DNA from: Sphingomonadales bacterium
Lineage (GTDB): Bacteria > Pseudomonadota > Alphaproteobacteria > Sphingomonadales > Sphingomonadaceae
Direction: 5' to 3'
Assembly (NCBI GenBank): GCA_028871475.1
Contig: JAGWMZ010000001.1
Coordinates: 310,001 to 374,000, forward strand
DNA length: 64,000 nt
Made by a program: the position numbers and the translations under genes. A model generated the notes under the pieces. It saw only the letters and a program-made list of their open reading frames with translations. It did no database searches and was not told the origin of the DNA. Shown here piece by piece: positions 15,948-25,658 of the stretch. Every line of letters begins with the position of its first letter. The stretch's first letter is position 1.

Positions 15948-17555
15948 TCAGCGCTCCGCCGACCCGGTCGCCCCGCTCCACAAGCGCGGATCGGCGAAAT
16001 AATGCACCAGCGCAACATGGAAGAGCACATCCTCTGCCGCGCCGCCCAGTTCCAGACCGGGCTTCACCACATCACTCGGCCGATGATAATCCGTGGCGAG
16101 ATAATGCTCGAACCGCGCCCGGTCACCATAGGCCGAGGTGACCATGACGGCGGGCACATCATGCTGGATCAGCGCCCAGCCATCCTGCCGCTTGAGAAAC
16201 GTGTTGGGCCAGTCGGGCAGGACGATCTTGCGGTGCTGCTCACGCGCGACGGCCGCAATGCCCGAATCCAGCCGGGTCATCCCCTGCCCCACCACGCCCA
16301 GCGGGCCACCGGCTGGCGCAATCGCCACCGAATCGAGGTTGAACGCCGCCACGATCTGCCCCAGCGGCAGCGGCGGATTGTCAGCAAAGGCCTCGGCGCC
16401 CAGCAGGCCCATCTCCTCCGCCGTGGTGGCCAGCACATAGACATCACGGTCCATGGGAGGGCCCTGACGCAGGCGGCGCGCAATCTCCGTGATGGCGGCC
16501 AACCCGCTGGCATTGTCCACCGCCCCGTTGCAGATGAGATGGGGCGGGATCGCCTCGCTGCCCTCGGGCTGAAGCCGCCCGGCCCCGCAGGCGCCGAAAT
16601 GGTCCCAATGCGCCAGCAGCAGCACCGCTCCCGCCTCGGGGTGGCGACCGGGGATGCGACCGATGACATTATGTGTGCGGATGGTGGTCTGGCGGGTCGT
16701 TGCTTCCAGCGTGGCGGTCAGATCCAGCCCATGCGGCGTGAAATCGGGCCGCCCCGCCTCGTTGATCAGCGCATCAACCCCGTCCATGCCGCCCATCAGC
16801 CGCGCCATGCCGCCAAGGGTGATATAGGCCTCGACATCGCCCTCGGGCGCGTCATCGGCCAGCGCAAAGCCCTGATGGCGTCGCCGCTCGCTGATCGAGG
16901 CGATGGTGCGCGTGCTGTCGAGCACCGTCAGCACCGCCGATGCCCCGCCTTCGAGCAAGGCATTCTGGCGCACGGCCAGCGGCATCACTTCGCCCCCCAT
17001 GCGCGGCGGCGGCTTGTCGAGCAGCACGGCCACCCGCCCGGCCAGTTCGGTGCGCGACGGCACCTCGCCCGAAAGACGGCCGACGAAATAGAAGGGCGCG
17101 TTCTGGACAAAGCCGCGCCGCCCGAAAGTCATCACCCGCACATCCTCGGGCGGCACCGCCACGGGGCGGCCGCGCCGGGCAAATTCGGCGCGTGACCCAA
17201 CCGGCTCGCGCCCGACCAGTGTGACCGGAGCGAACCACGGATGCGAGGGATCATTGGTTCCCGACACCAGCCCAATGCTGATCCATTCGCGCGCCAGCCA
17301 GCGCAGCGTCTTGCGCTCACCTTCGGTGCCTGGTTCACGGCCGGCGAAATCATCGCTGGCAAGCTGAGTGATGCTGGCCAGCAATTGCGATTCCAGCCCG
17401 GCATCATGTCGCATCGCGGTGGCCATCGACACCGCGGACGCCAACATCGCGCCCAGCAGCGCCGCCCCCATCGCAAAGCCGCGCAAGCGCCCAAAGGCCT
17501 TGTCGGCACCGGGATCACGTCTGTCAGGATTCGTCGCGGGGAAAGCTCTGTTCAT
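15948..17555 (-). CDS. M28-family zinc metallopeptidase, membrane-anchored or secreted
   Basis: A 535-residue predicted aminopeptidase. A hydrophobic segment (FAMGAALLGAMLASAVSMATAM, residues about 27-48) follows a charged N-terminus and could be a signal peptide or anchor. M28 ligand motifs are intact: LAHWDHFGACG (about residue 316), GAVDNASGLA (345), TTAEEMGLLGAEAF (380), FNLDSV (406) and TDYHRPSD (494). It is clearly diverged from the other M28 gene at 13.5-15.4 kb and is not a recent duplicate. The ATG at 17555 has AAGGGGAG almost touching it, which is closer than usual, so a downstream start is possible. Substrate unknown. Confidence 0.88.
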   Translation of the reverse strand: MNRAFPATNPDRRDPGADKAFGRLRGFAMGAALLGAMLASAVSMATAMRHDAGLESQLLASITQLASDDFAGREPGTEGERKTLRWLAREWISIGLVSGTNDPSHPWFAPVTLVGREPVGSRAEFARRGRPVAVPPEDVRVMTFGRRGFVQNAPFYFVGRLSGEVPSRTELAGRVAVLLDKPPPRMGGEVMPLAVRQNALLEGGASAVLTVLDSTRTIASISERRRHQGFALADDAPEGDVEAYITLGGMARLMGGMDGVDALINEAGRPDFTPHGLDLTATLEATTRQTTIRTHNVIGRIPGRHPEAGAVLLLAHWDHFGACGAGRLQPEGSEAIPPHLICNGAVDNASGLAAITEIARRLRQGPPMDRDVYVLATTAEEMGLLGAEAFADNPPLPLGQIVAAFNLDSVAIAPAGGPLGVVGQGMTRLDSGIAAVAREQHRKIVLPDWPNTFLKRQDGWALIQHDVPAVMVTSAYGDRARFEHYLATDYHRPSDVVKPGLELGGAAEDVLFHVALVHYFADPRLWSGATGSAER

Positions 17556-17700
17556 CTCCCCTTGAAACCATCACAATCCGCCGGTGACCGCAAGTCATCC
17601 TTGGGTATTTCTCACGATTCCCGTGCCCGCCAAAGCCGGAGCCGGGCAGCCCGGCCAGCCAGCCGAGCGGATATTCGCCACCGGATCTGCGACAGCACAG

Positions 17701-17731
17701 AAAAAGGCGGCTGAACCAAGGTCCAGCCGCC
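17701..17731 (-). terminator. Intrinsic terminator of the sdhCDA operon
   Basis: Read on the minus strand, GGCGGCTG pairs perfectly with CAGCCGCC across a 10-base loop and is followed by TTTTT. It sits 31 bases after the sdhA stop, so the sdh transcript ends here without a downstream sdhB. Confidence 0.9.
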
Positions 17732-17761
17732 CAATTCATCAGGATCAGTCCCGTCAGCGGA

Positions 17762-19567
17762 TCAGTAGACGCGCTTCTTGGGCTTGATGTAGCTGGCATC
17801 GTCGGTCAGCGTGTATTCGTGCACCGGACGGTAGTCCAGCTTCACGCCGCCGCCTTGGCCGCCCCAACCCTCGAACCAGCCGACGGTGTGCTTCATCCAT
17901 TCGGCATCGTTACGCTCGGGGAAGTCCTCATGCGCATGGGCGCCGCGCGATTCCTTGCGGGCATGGGCGCCATGCAGCGTGACCGAAGCCTGCGAGATGA
18001 GGTTGTCGAGCTCGAGCGTTTCCACCAGATCCGAGTTCCAGATCAGCGAACGGTCGGTGACCTTGATGTCCTTCATGCGGTCATAGGTCACGGCGAGCTT
18101 CGCCTTGCCCTCGGCCATCAGCTCGTCGGTGCGGAACACGGCGGCATGGCCCGACATGGTGCGCTGCATCTCGGTGCGGATTTCCGCCGTCGAGGAACCA
18201 CCATTGGCGTTGCGGAAGTGATCAAGACGCGACAGCGCGAAATCCGCCGAATCCTTGGGCAGTTCCTTATGCGCCTCGCCCGGCTTGATCAGTTCCCTGA
18301 CGCGGTGGCCGGTGGCACGGCCAAACACGACAAGGTCGATCAGCGAGTTCGAGCCCAGACGGTTCGCGCCATGGACCGAGACGCAGGCCGCCTCGCCCAC
18401 CGCGAACAGGCCCGGCACCACCGTATCGGGGTTGCCATCGGGGCCGATCGTCACGACTTCGCCGTGATAATTGCAGGGGATGCCGCCCATGTTGTAGTGG
18501 ACAGTGGGCACCACCGGCAGCGGTTGGCGGGTCAGGTCGACACCGGCAAAGATCTTGCCGCTCTCGGTGATGCCCGGCAGACGCTCGGCCAACACCTTGG
18601 GGTCGATGTGATCGAGGTGCAGGTAGATGTGGTCCTTGTGCGGGCCAACGCCGCGCCCTTCGCGGATTTCCAGCGCCATCGAGCGCGACACCACGTCACG
18701 CGACGCCAGATCCTTGGCCGAAGGGGCATAGCGTTCCATGAAACGCTCACCTTCGGAGTTGGTGAGGTAGCCGCCCTCGCCGCGTGCGCCTTCGGTGATG
18801 AGCACGCCAGCACCGTAAATGCCAGTGGGGTGGAACTGCACGAATTCCATGTCCTGCAAGGGGAGCCCGGCGCGCAGCACCATGCCGCCGCCATCACCCG
18901 TGCAGGTATGAGCCGAGGTGGCGGTGAAATAGGAGCGGCCATAGCCACCCGTCGCCAGCACAACGGCTTTCGAACGGAAGCGGTGGATCGAACCATCGTC
19001 CATGCACAGGGCGATCACGCCCCGGCACTCGCCATTTTCCATGATCAGGTCGATGGCGAAATATTCGATGAAGAAGTCCGCGTCATACTTGAGCGACTGC
19101 TGATACAGCGCGTGCAGCATGGCGTGGCCGGTGCGGTCGGCAGCGGCGCAAGTGCGCTGCACCGGCGGGCCTTCACCCATGTTCTGCATGTGGCCGCCAA
19201 AGGGGCGCTGATAAATCGTGCCGTCGGCGTTGCGGCTGAAGGGAACGCCAGCGTGCTCCAGCTCGTAAACGGCGGCAGGGGCCTCGCGCACCATATATTC
19301 GATGGCGTCCTGGTCGCCCAGCCAGTCCGACCCCTTGACGGTGTCATACATGTGCCAGGTCCAGTGATCGGGCGTGTTGTTGCACAGCGAAGCCGCGATG
19401 CCGCCCTGCGCGGCCACGGTGTGGCTGCGGGTGGGAAACACCTTGGTGATGCAGGCGGTGCGCAGACCAGCCTCGGCGGCGCCCATCGTGGCGCGCAGGC
19501 CCGAACCGCCCGCGCCCACCACAACGGTGTCATAGGTATGGTCGATGATCTTATAAGCGGCGGTCAT
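17762..19567 (-). CDS. sdhA: Succinate dehydrogenase flavoprotein subunit
   Basis: Catalytic subunit of complex II; oxidises succinate to fumarate and passes electrons through the iron-sulfur subunit to ubiquinone. The 601-residue protein has the FAD-binding [12 protein letters not shown], the covalent-flavin segment [13 protein letters not shown] (His49), [12 protein letters not shown], the active-site [12 protein letters not shown] and [16 protein letters not shown]. The ATG shares a base with the sdhD stop (TAATG), which fixes the start; an upstream frame to 19627 lies in sdhD. The gene is followed by a terminator, so sdhB, normally next in the operon, must be encoded elsewhere. Confidence 0.97.
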   Translation of the reverse strand: MTAAYKIIDHTYDTVVVGAGGSGLRATMGAAEAGLRTACITKVFPTRSHTVAAQGGIAASLCNNTPDHWTWHMYDTVKGSDWLGDQDAIEYMVREAPAAVYELEHAGVPFSRNADGTIYQRPFGGHMQNMGEGPPVQRTCAAADRTGHAMLHALYQQSLKYDADFFIEYFAIDLIMENGECRGVIALCMDDGSIHRFRSKAVVLATGGYGRSYFTATSAHTCTGDGGGMVLRAGLPLQDMEFVQFHPTGIYGAGVLITEGARGEGGYLTNSEGERFMERYAPSAKDLASRDVVSRSMALEIREGRGVGPHKDHIYLHLDHIDPKVLAERLPGITESGKIFAGVDLTRQPLPVVPTVHYNMGGIPCNYHGEVVTIGPDGNPDTVVPGLFAVGEAACVSVHGANRLGSNSLIDLVVFGRATGHRVRELIKPGEAHKELPKDSADFALSRLDHFRNANGGSSTAEIRTEMQRTMSGHAAVFRTDELMAEGKAKLAVTYDRMKDIKVTDRSLIWNSDLVETLELDNLISQASVTLHGAHARKESRGAHAHEDFPERNDAEWMKHTVGWFEGWGGQGGGVKLDYRPVHEYTLTDDASYIKPKKRVY

Positions 19568-19950
19568 TACGCGGCTCCCAGAGCAAGGCGGGCGATGGTG
19601 AAGACGCCGTAGAAACCGGCGCCGCACACCACGAGGGTCAGGGCGGTCAGCGCGGCGAACTTGACGCCCGCCTCATGGACATAGTCCTCGATCAGCACGC
19701 GCATGCCCAGTTGAACGTGCCACAGCACGCTGATGATCAGCAGCGACAGGCCCACGGCCGACACCGGGCTGACGATCCAGTCATGCAGGGTGATGTAGCT
19801 GAAATTGGGCATCAGCAGCAGCGAGACGGCAAACCATGCCGTCAGCACCAGATTGCCGACTGCCGTCACGCGCTGGAGCAGCCAGTGATGCGCGCCCGAA
19901 TGCGACGAGCCCAGGCCACGCACGCGGCCAAGAGAGGTTCCGTTACCCAT
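19567..19950 (-). CDS. sdhD: Succinate dehydrogenase membrane anchor subunit
   Basis: A 127-residue inner-membrane protein with three predicted helices (about residues 27-48, 61-82, 98-120). The segment [18 protein letters not shown] places His78 where E. coli SdhD His71 ligates haem b, and the following acidic-Tyr pair fits the quinone site. It lies 15 bp after sdhC and overlaps the sdhA start by one base. Assignment rests on position, topology and the histidine motif. Confidence 0.94.
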   Translation of the reverse strand: MGNGTSLGRVRGLGSSHSGAHHWLLQRVTAVGNLVLTAWFAVSLLLMPNFSYITLHDWIVSPVSAVGLSLLIISVLWHVQLGMRVLIEDYVHEAGVKFAALTALTLVVCGAGFYGVFTIARLALGAA

Positions 19951-19965
19951 CGTTTCTCTCCCCTA

Positions 19966-20367
19966 TCAGCGCGACAGCAGCACGGCCCAGAAGGCCACGG
20001 TGAGCAGGATGGCGATCACATGGGTGAAGATCGACCAGATGTTGTTGCTCTTCACCTCGAAGCCACCGCCGATATCCAGCAGGAAATGGCGCAGGCCCGA
20101 GCACAGATGGTTGAAATAGGCCCAGCTGATGCCGACAAACACGATGCGACCGATCGGCGTCACGGCAAAGGCGGCATATTTGGCATAGGCTTCGGGCCCT
20201 GCGGCCAGCGTGCCCAGCCAGCACAGCAGGGCGCCCAGCCCCACCACAGCCAGACCATTGCCCGACACGCGGTGCATGATCGAGGTGAACATGGCCGGGC
20301 CCCACCGCCAGATCTGAAGATGCGGTGAGAGCGGCCGTGCCTTTTTGCCAGTGACGGTTTGGGCCAT
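19966..20367 (-). CDS. sdhC: Succinate dehydrogenase cytochrome b556 subunit
   Basis: A 133-residue membrane subunit that, with SdhD, holds haem b and the ubiquinone site. Family motifs are RPLSPHLQIWRW at the N-terminus, SIMHRVSGNGL, and HLCSGLRHFLLD, in which His94 matches the haem ligand of E. coli SdhC. Three membrane segments are predicted. The ATG at 20367 has AAAGGA eight bases upstream. It is the first gene of sdhCDA and is divergent from prmA. Confidence 0.95.
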   Translation of the reverse strand: MAQTVTGKKARPLSPHLQIWRWGPAMFTSIMHRVSGNGLAVVGLGALLCWLGTLAAGPEAYAKYAAFAVTPIGRIVFVGISWAYFNHLCSGLRHFLLDIGGGFEVKSNNIWSIFTHVIAILLTVAFWAVLLSR

Positions 20368-20387
20368 CCGTTCGAATCCTTTGTGTT

Positions 20388-20419
20388 GCTACGATACGCG
20401 ACTGCTATGATACGCGCTT
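20388..20419 (-). promoter_or_regulatory. Tandem 16-bp direct repeat upstream of sdhC
   Basis: Two adjacent copies, GCTACGATACGCGACT and GCTATGATACGCGCTT (plus-strand sense), match at 13 of 16 positions and end 20 bases before the sdhC ATG. On the sdh strand they contain TATCGT and TATCAT, which could be -10-like. The placement suggests a regulator site or 5' UTR element of the sdh operon; this is inferred from position and repetition only. Confidence 0.5.
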
Positions 20420-20587
20420 GCTGCATTGCAGGACGAGTGCCCGCTTGTGCATCCCCCTTAGCCAAATCAGAGCCCCATGCAAGCACCAGAAAGACTTGGC
20501 CCCGCTTCGTCTAATAGCGCCGCATCCACGCCACGGCATGGCCCTCACCCTCTTGGCGGGGCCCCAAGGGAGCGCTATGCGGCGCGC

Positions 20588-21613
20588 ATGGCACGCAAAC
20601 CCAAGGTCCAGCCCGGCTCCACGCCCCCCGCCGACACCTCTGAAAACGAGGAAAGAAGCTGGCAAATCAGCATGTTCGCTGATCGCCCCATCATCGAGGC
20701 GGCCCTCATCGCGCATGAGGACGCCTGGGACTGGGACTATGAGTTGATCCTCTCCGGCGGTGAAATCACCGAAGACAAGCCCGACGATTGGCGTATGGAT
20801 GTTTTCCTGCCCCGCAAACCTACCGACGCCGACCGCGAAGCGATCCGCGCGCTGTTTGCCGGCGGTGTCCCCGCCTTCCACGAAGAGCAACTGCCCGAGG
20901 TCGACTGGATCACCCAATCGCAGGAGGGTCTCGAACCCATCCATGCCGGGCGCTTCATTGTCCACACACCCGACCATGAAGTGAAGGCAGAGGCAGGCAT
21001 GCACGCCTTCACCATTCCGGCCTCGCGCGCTTTTGGCACCGGGCACCATGCCACCACGGCGGGCTGCCTCGAAATGCTGACGCTGATGCGCGGCGAAGGG
21101 ATGATCGTGCGTAATCTGGCCGATATCGGCACAGGCACGGGGCTGCTTGCCTTTGCCGGGCTGCATTTGTGGCCCCGCGCTCTGGCCACGGCATCGGACA
21201 TTGATGCCGCATGCGTGGGCGTGGTCGATTACAATGCCCAGATCAACCATGTGACTCTGGGCGCGGGTGCGGGGGAACTGACCATGCTGGTGGCCGATGG
21301 CATGGATGACCCCGTGCTGCAGGCGCGCGGCCCCTACGACCTGCTCATCGCCAACATCCTGGCCGGGCCGCTGATCGAACTGGCCCCCCACTTTGCCCGC
21401 GCGCTGGTGCCGGGCGGATCGCTGCTGCTCGCCGGCCTGCTGGCCACGCAGGAAGATCAGGTCCGCGCCGCCTGCCGCCGGGCCGGCCTGCGTCTGGCGC
21501 GGCGCAAGGTGCATGGAGACTGGTCAGTGCTCTGGCTGCGCAAGCGGCCGGGCGTGGCCGTGCGGGCTTCGCGTCCCGGCGTGTTGCCGGATTGGGCGAG
21601 GGTTTGGCAGTAA
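20588..21613 (+). CDS. prmA: Ribosomal protein L11 methyltransferase
   Basis: SAM-dependent enzyme that trimethylates ribosomal protein L11. From the ATG at 20588 it has 341 residues. The C-terminal catalytic domain shows the PrmA signature AFGTGHHATTAGCLEML (about residue 148), the SAM loop DIGTGTGLLAFAG (about 180) and LLIANILAGPLIELAP. The frame is open to 20477, but the extra 37 residues are low-complexity and overlap the presumed sdh/prmA divergent promoter region; the ribosome site is weak for either choice. A palindromic hairpin follows the stop. Confidence 0.93.
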   Translation: MARKPKVQPGSTPPADTSENEERSWQISMFADRPIIEAALIAHEDAWDWDYELILSGGEITEDKPDDWRMDVFLPRKPTDADREAIRALFAGGVPAFHEEQLPEVDWITQSQEGLEPIHAGRFIVHTPDHEVKAEAGMHAFTIPASRAFGTGHHATTAGCLEMLTLMRGEGMIVRNLADIGTGTGLLAFAGLHLWPRALATASDIDAACVGVVDYNAQINHVTLGAGAGELTMLVADGMDDPVLQARGPYDLLIANILAGPLIELAPHFARALVPGGSLLLAGLLATQEDQVRAACRRAGLRLARRKVHGDWSVLWLRKRPGVAVRASRPGVLPDWARVWQ

Positions 21614-21635
21614 GGTTTTGTGAGGAAAGGAGAGA

Positions 21636-21657
21636 TGCGAGGGCCATCGCCCTCGCA
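21636..21657. repeat. GCGAGGG/CCCTCGC hairpin, copy 1
   Basis: TGCGAGGGC and GCCCTCGCA form a perfect 9-bp stem around CATC. Flanking AAGGAGA (21627-21633) and TCTCCTT (21667-21673) also pair, extending the structure into the stop of the next gene. It lies between convergent prmA and a methyltransferase gene, as a bidirectional terminator would. It is identical in its 22-base core to the copy at 36000. Confidence 0.8.
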
Positions 21658-21671
21658 CTTGCCCTTTCTCC

Positions 21672-22436
21672 TTACTTCGCAGGCTTCCTGAACAGAAACA
21701 CGAACTGATCCGTCTGATCGTGAATCTTGAACACGCTCAGCGTATGATCATCCTTGGGATTGGCCAGCACATGGCTTTCGCCCACCAGCTTGAAGCCGTC
21801 CTTCTCGACCTCGGCCTTGACGAAATCGGGGTCGATGCGATGCATGGCATCGGTATCGCCCGTGCCCGAACCCTTGCGCGCGGCGTGGTCGGTAACGAAA
21901 TAGAGCCCACCGGGCTTGAGCGCGGCAAAGACCGCCAGATTGGTCGGCTCGGCGCTGCCGCCATTGTGGTGAAGATCATGGTAGTTCTGGCTCGTCCAGA
22001 CCAGATCGAGCTTTTCGGGCGCGGAGAAGGTCTTGCCGCGCACCAGCGAGACATTGGTGTAGTCGACATCGGGCACCACCTTGAAATTGGCGACAGAGCG
22101 CGCCGAGGCGGTTTCGGGAATCCACGCATAGACCGAACCTGTCTCACCCACCGTCTTGGACAGCATGCGGGTGAAATAGCCGCCGCCGGGCAACAACTCG
22201 CCCACTTTCATGCCCGGATGCACGCGGGCAAAGGCCAGCAATTCAGCCGGTTTGCGTGCGCCATCGCGCGAACGGTCCGCCTCGGGCCGGGCCGGATTGG
22301 CCACCGCCGCGGCAATCGCCTTGCTGATCGCAAGACCACCATGCGCGACCTTGGCCACACCGATGCCCGCACCAGCCACACCCATGCCCAGCGCCACCAT
22401 CAGCGCCGCGCCATGCCAAACCGCCTTGCCTGCCAT
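21672..22436 (-). CDS. Predicted periplasmic SAM-dependent methyltransferase-like protein (COG4798 type)
   Basis: The 254-residue product has a hydrophobic leader (AALMVALGMGVAGAGIGVA) behind a strong AGGGAGG ribosome site. The rest is a class I methyltransferase fold: RKPAELLAFARVHPGMKVGELLPGGGYFTRML (SAM loop, with glycines partly replaced compared with the usual GxGxG), LDLVWTSQNYHDLHH, and LKPGGLYFVTDHAA. This pattern fits the COG4798 predicted methyltransferases found exported in many proteobacteria. SAM is cytoplasmic, so either the leader is an anchor or the protein has another role; its substrate is unknown. Frames upstream of 22436 are not supported. Confidence 0.82.
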   Translation of the reverse strand: MAGKAVWHGAALMVALGMGVAGAGIGVAKVAHGGLAISKAIAAAVANPARPEADRSRDGARKPAELLAFARVHPGMKVGELLPGGGYFTRMLSKTVGETGSVYAWIPETASARSVANFKVVPDVDYTNVSLVRGKTFSAPEKLDLVWTSQNYHDLHHNGGSAEPTNLAVFAALKPGGLYFVTDHAARKGSGTGDTDAMHRIDPDFVKAEVEKDGFKLVGESHVLANPKDDHTLSVFKIHDQTDQFVFLFRKPAK

Positions 22437-22589
22437 GCAAACCTCCCTTGCAGCGCGGCCTTGTTGCGCGCGCGGACCCATGGCTAGTCCAATCGCGCGC
22501 GGGCCCCAAGAAAAGTTTACATATTGGCCCGAAAAAGAAGGGAAAAGAGAGGGAAAGGCTGGCGTCCCTTATCCCCACCCTGCGTCTTT

Positions 22590-24677
<2,088 letters not shown>

Positions 24678-25355
24678 TTAGCCGCGCCGCAGCGCCATCG
24701 CCACCAGCCTTCTGCGCACACGGAACCCCAATTGTTCGTAAAGCGCAATGGCGCCGGCATTGTCGGCCCAGGAATGGAGGAACGTCACCTCGCCGCGCTG
24801 GGCAAAGCCGTCCATCACCCGCGCGATCAACCGCGCTGCATAGCGCCGACCGCGATAGGCCGGATCAGTACAAACGCCGCTCACCTCGGCCAGACCGACC
24901 GCGGGGCGCATCCGCTCGCCCGCCATGGCGACCACGCGGCCAGCATCGCGAATGCCGTAATAGGTGCCGTAAAGATGGGTCTTGCTGCCCCATGGCCCCG
25001 GCTTGTTGGCATCGGCCAGCGCCGCCATATCGGCCAGATCCGCCTCGCCCAGCACCACGATGCCGTCATCATCGCAGGGGGGCAGCGCGCCCTCGGCCAC
25101 CATCTGCACCAGCGCGCCCTGCTTGACCGCCACGAGACCGGGCGGCGGCACGAAGCCCTCGGGCTCCACCACCCAGATCTCGTCCTGATCGTCAAGGAAC
25201 AGATCGAGCAGCGCCGCCTCCTCACCAGTCTCCGCACCGCCGAAAGGGCCATAGCCCGGGTCAATGCGCACCGCCGTGCCTGCCGCATTCCATGTGCCAA
25301 GCCGCGCTTGCGGGCCATTGAGAGCGGACCAGGCGGGGCGATCGAGGGAATTCAT
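24678..25355 (-). CDS. GNAT-family N-acetyltransferase
   Basis: A 225-residue protein with a single C-terminal GNAT domain: AEVSGVCTDPAYRGRRYAARLI carries the acetyl-CoA pyrophosphate loop (RGRRYA), followed by the typical NAGAIALYEQLGFRVRR. It resembles the FR47-like subgroup. The N-terminal 90 residues are acidic and family-variable. The acceptor substrate cannot be predicted. It sits immediately upstream of ligA; AAAGG lies seven bases before the ATG. The 300 bases between it and recN are filled with palindromes. Confidence 0.88.
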   Translation of the reverse strand: MNSLDRPAWSALNGPQARLGTWNAAGTAVRIDPGYGPFGGAETGEEAALLDLFLDDQDEIWVVEPEGFVPPPGLVAVKQGALVQMVAEGALPPCDDDGIVVLGEADLADMAALADANKPGPWGSKTHLYGTYYGIRDAGRVVAMAGERMRPAVGLAEVSGVCTDPAYRGRRYAARLIARVMDGFAQRGEVTFLHSWADNAGAIALYEQLGFRVRRRLVAMALRRG

Positions 25356-25398
25356 GGGGATGCCTTTGATTGGGTAGAAAGAAGGTTAAGAGGAAAGT

Positions 25399-25451
25399 GC
25401 GAGGGTCTCCAGCGAGCGCTTGTCGCGAGCGACAAGCTGGGGCTCCCTCGC
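25399..25451. repeat. Compound GCGAGGG/CCCTCGC hairpin
   Basis: Outer arms GCGAGGG (25399-25405) and CCCTCGC (25445-25451) enclose a perfect inner 8-bp stem, GCTTGTCG/CGACAAGC, with a CGAG loop (25418-25437). It belongs with the simpler hairpins by its outer arms and by the preceding GGAAAGT. Confidence 0.75.
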
Positions 25452-25506
25452 GCTCCCTTGCGTTGTCGGCGTGGGGGCTTTGCGTTCGGCCTTAGCGCGA
25501 AGGACG

Positions 25507-25566
25507 CCGCGCCGCAGGCAGGAATTTGATAGCGCGGCACGAAAAACATAAAAGCCTGCGGCGCGG
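25507..25566. repeat. 13-bp inverted repeat with 34-base loop
   Basis: CCGCGCCGCAGGC (25507-25519) and GCCTGCGGCGCGG (25554-25566) are perfect reverse complements. The loop is comparatively AT-rich (AATTTGATA, AAAAACATAAAA), in contrast with the GC-rich arms. No terminator U tract follows, so a repeat element or structured RNA is more likely than a terminator. Confidence 0.75.
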
Positions 25567-25625
25567 TGAGGTCGGGCGCGATGACCGGGTACCGCCACCG
25601 CTTCATCGGAAGACGTCATGGGAGC

Positions 25626-25646
25626 GCGAGGGTGTAACACCCTCGC
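25626..25646. repeat. GCGAGGG/CCCTCGC hairpin downstream of recN
   Basis: GCGAGGGTG and CACCCTCGC pair over 9 bp with a TAA loop; a T-rich stretch (ATCTTTCTTCCTT) follows on the plus strand. It starts 13 bases beyond the recN stop, where a terminator for recN would be expected, although the U tract is on the other side. Confidence 0.7.
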
Positions 25647-25658
25647 ATCTTTCTTCCT

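Larger units (their letters stand above)
25356..25658. other. Gene-free spacer built of three palindromic segments
   Basis: Between recN (stop at 25659) and the GNAT gene lie about 300 bases with no credible gene, though several frames stay open. The space is occupied by hairpins at 25399-25451, 25507-25566 and 25626-25646, described separately. Two overlapping 84-codon frames cover most of it on the minus strand, but neither has a ribosome site or a recognisable product. Confidence 0.7.

Noticed and set aside
25352..25640. Two overlapping 84-codon minus-strand frames
   Set aside because: They cover palindromic DNA, have no ribosome site and no protein pattern; better explained as a repeat element.
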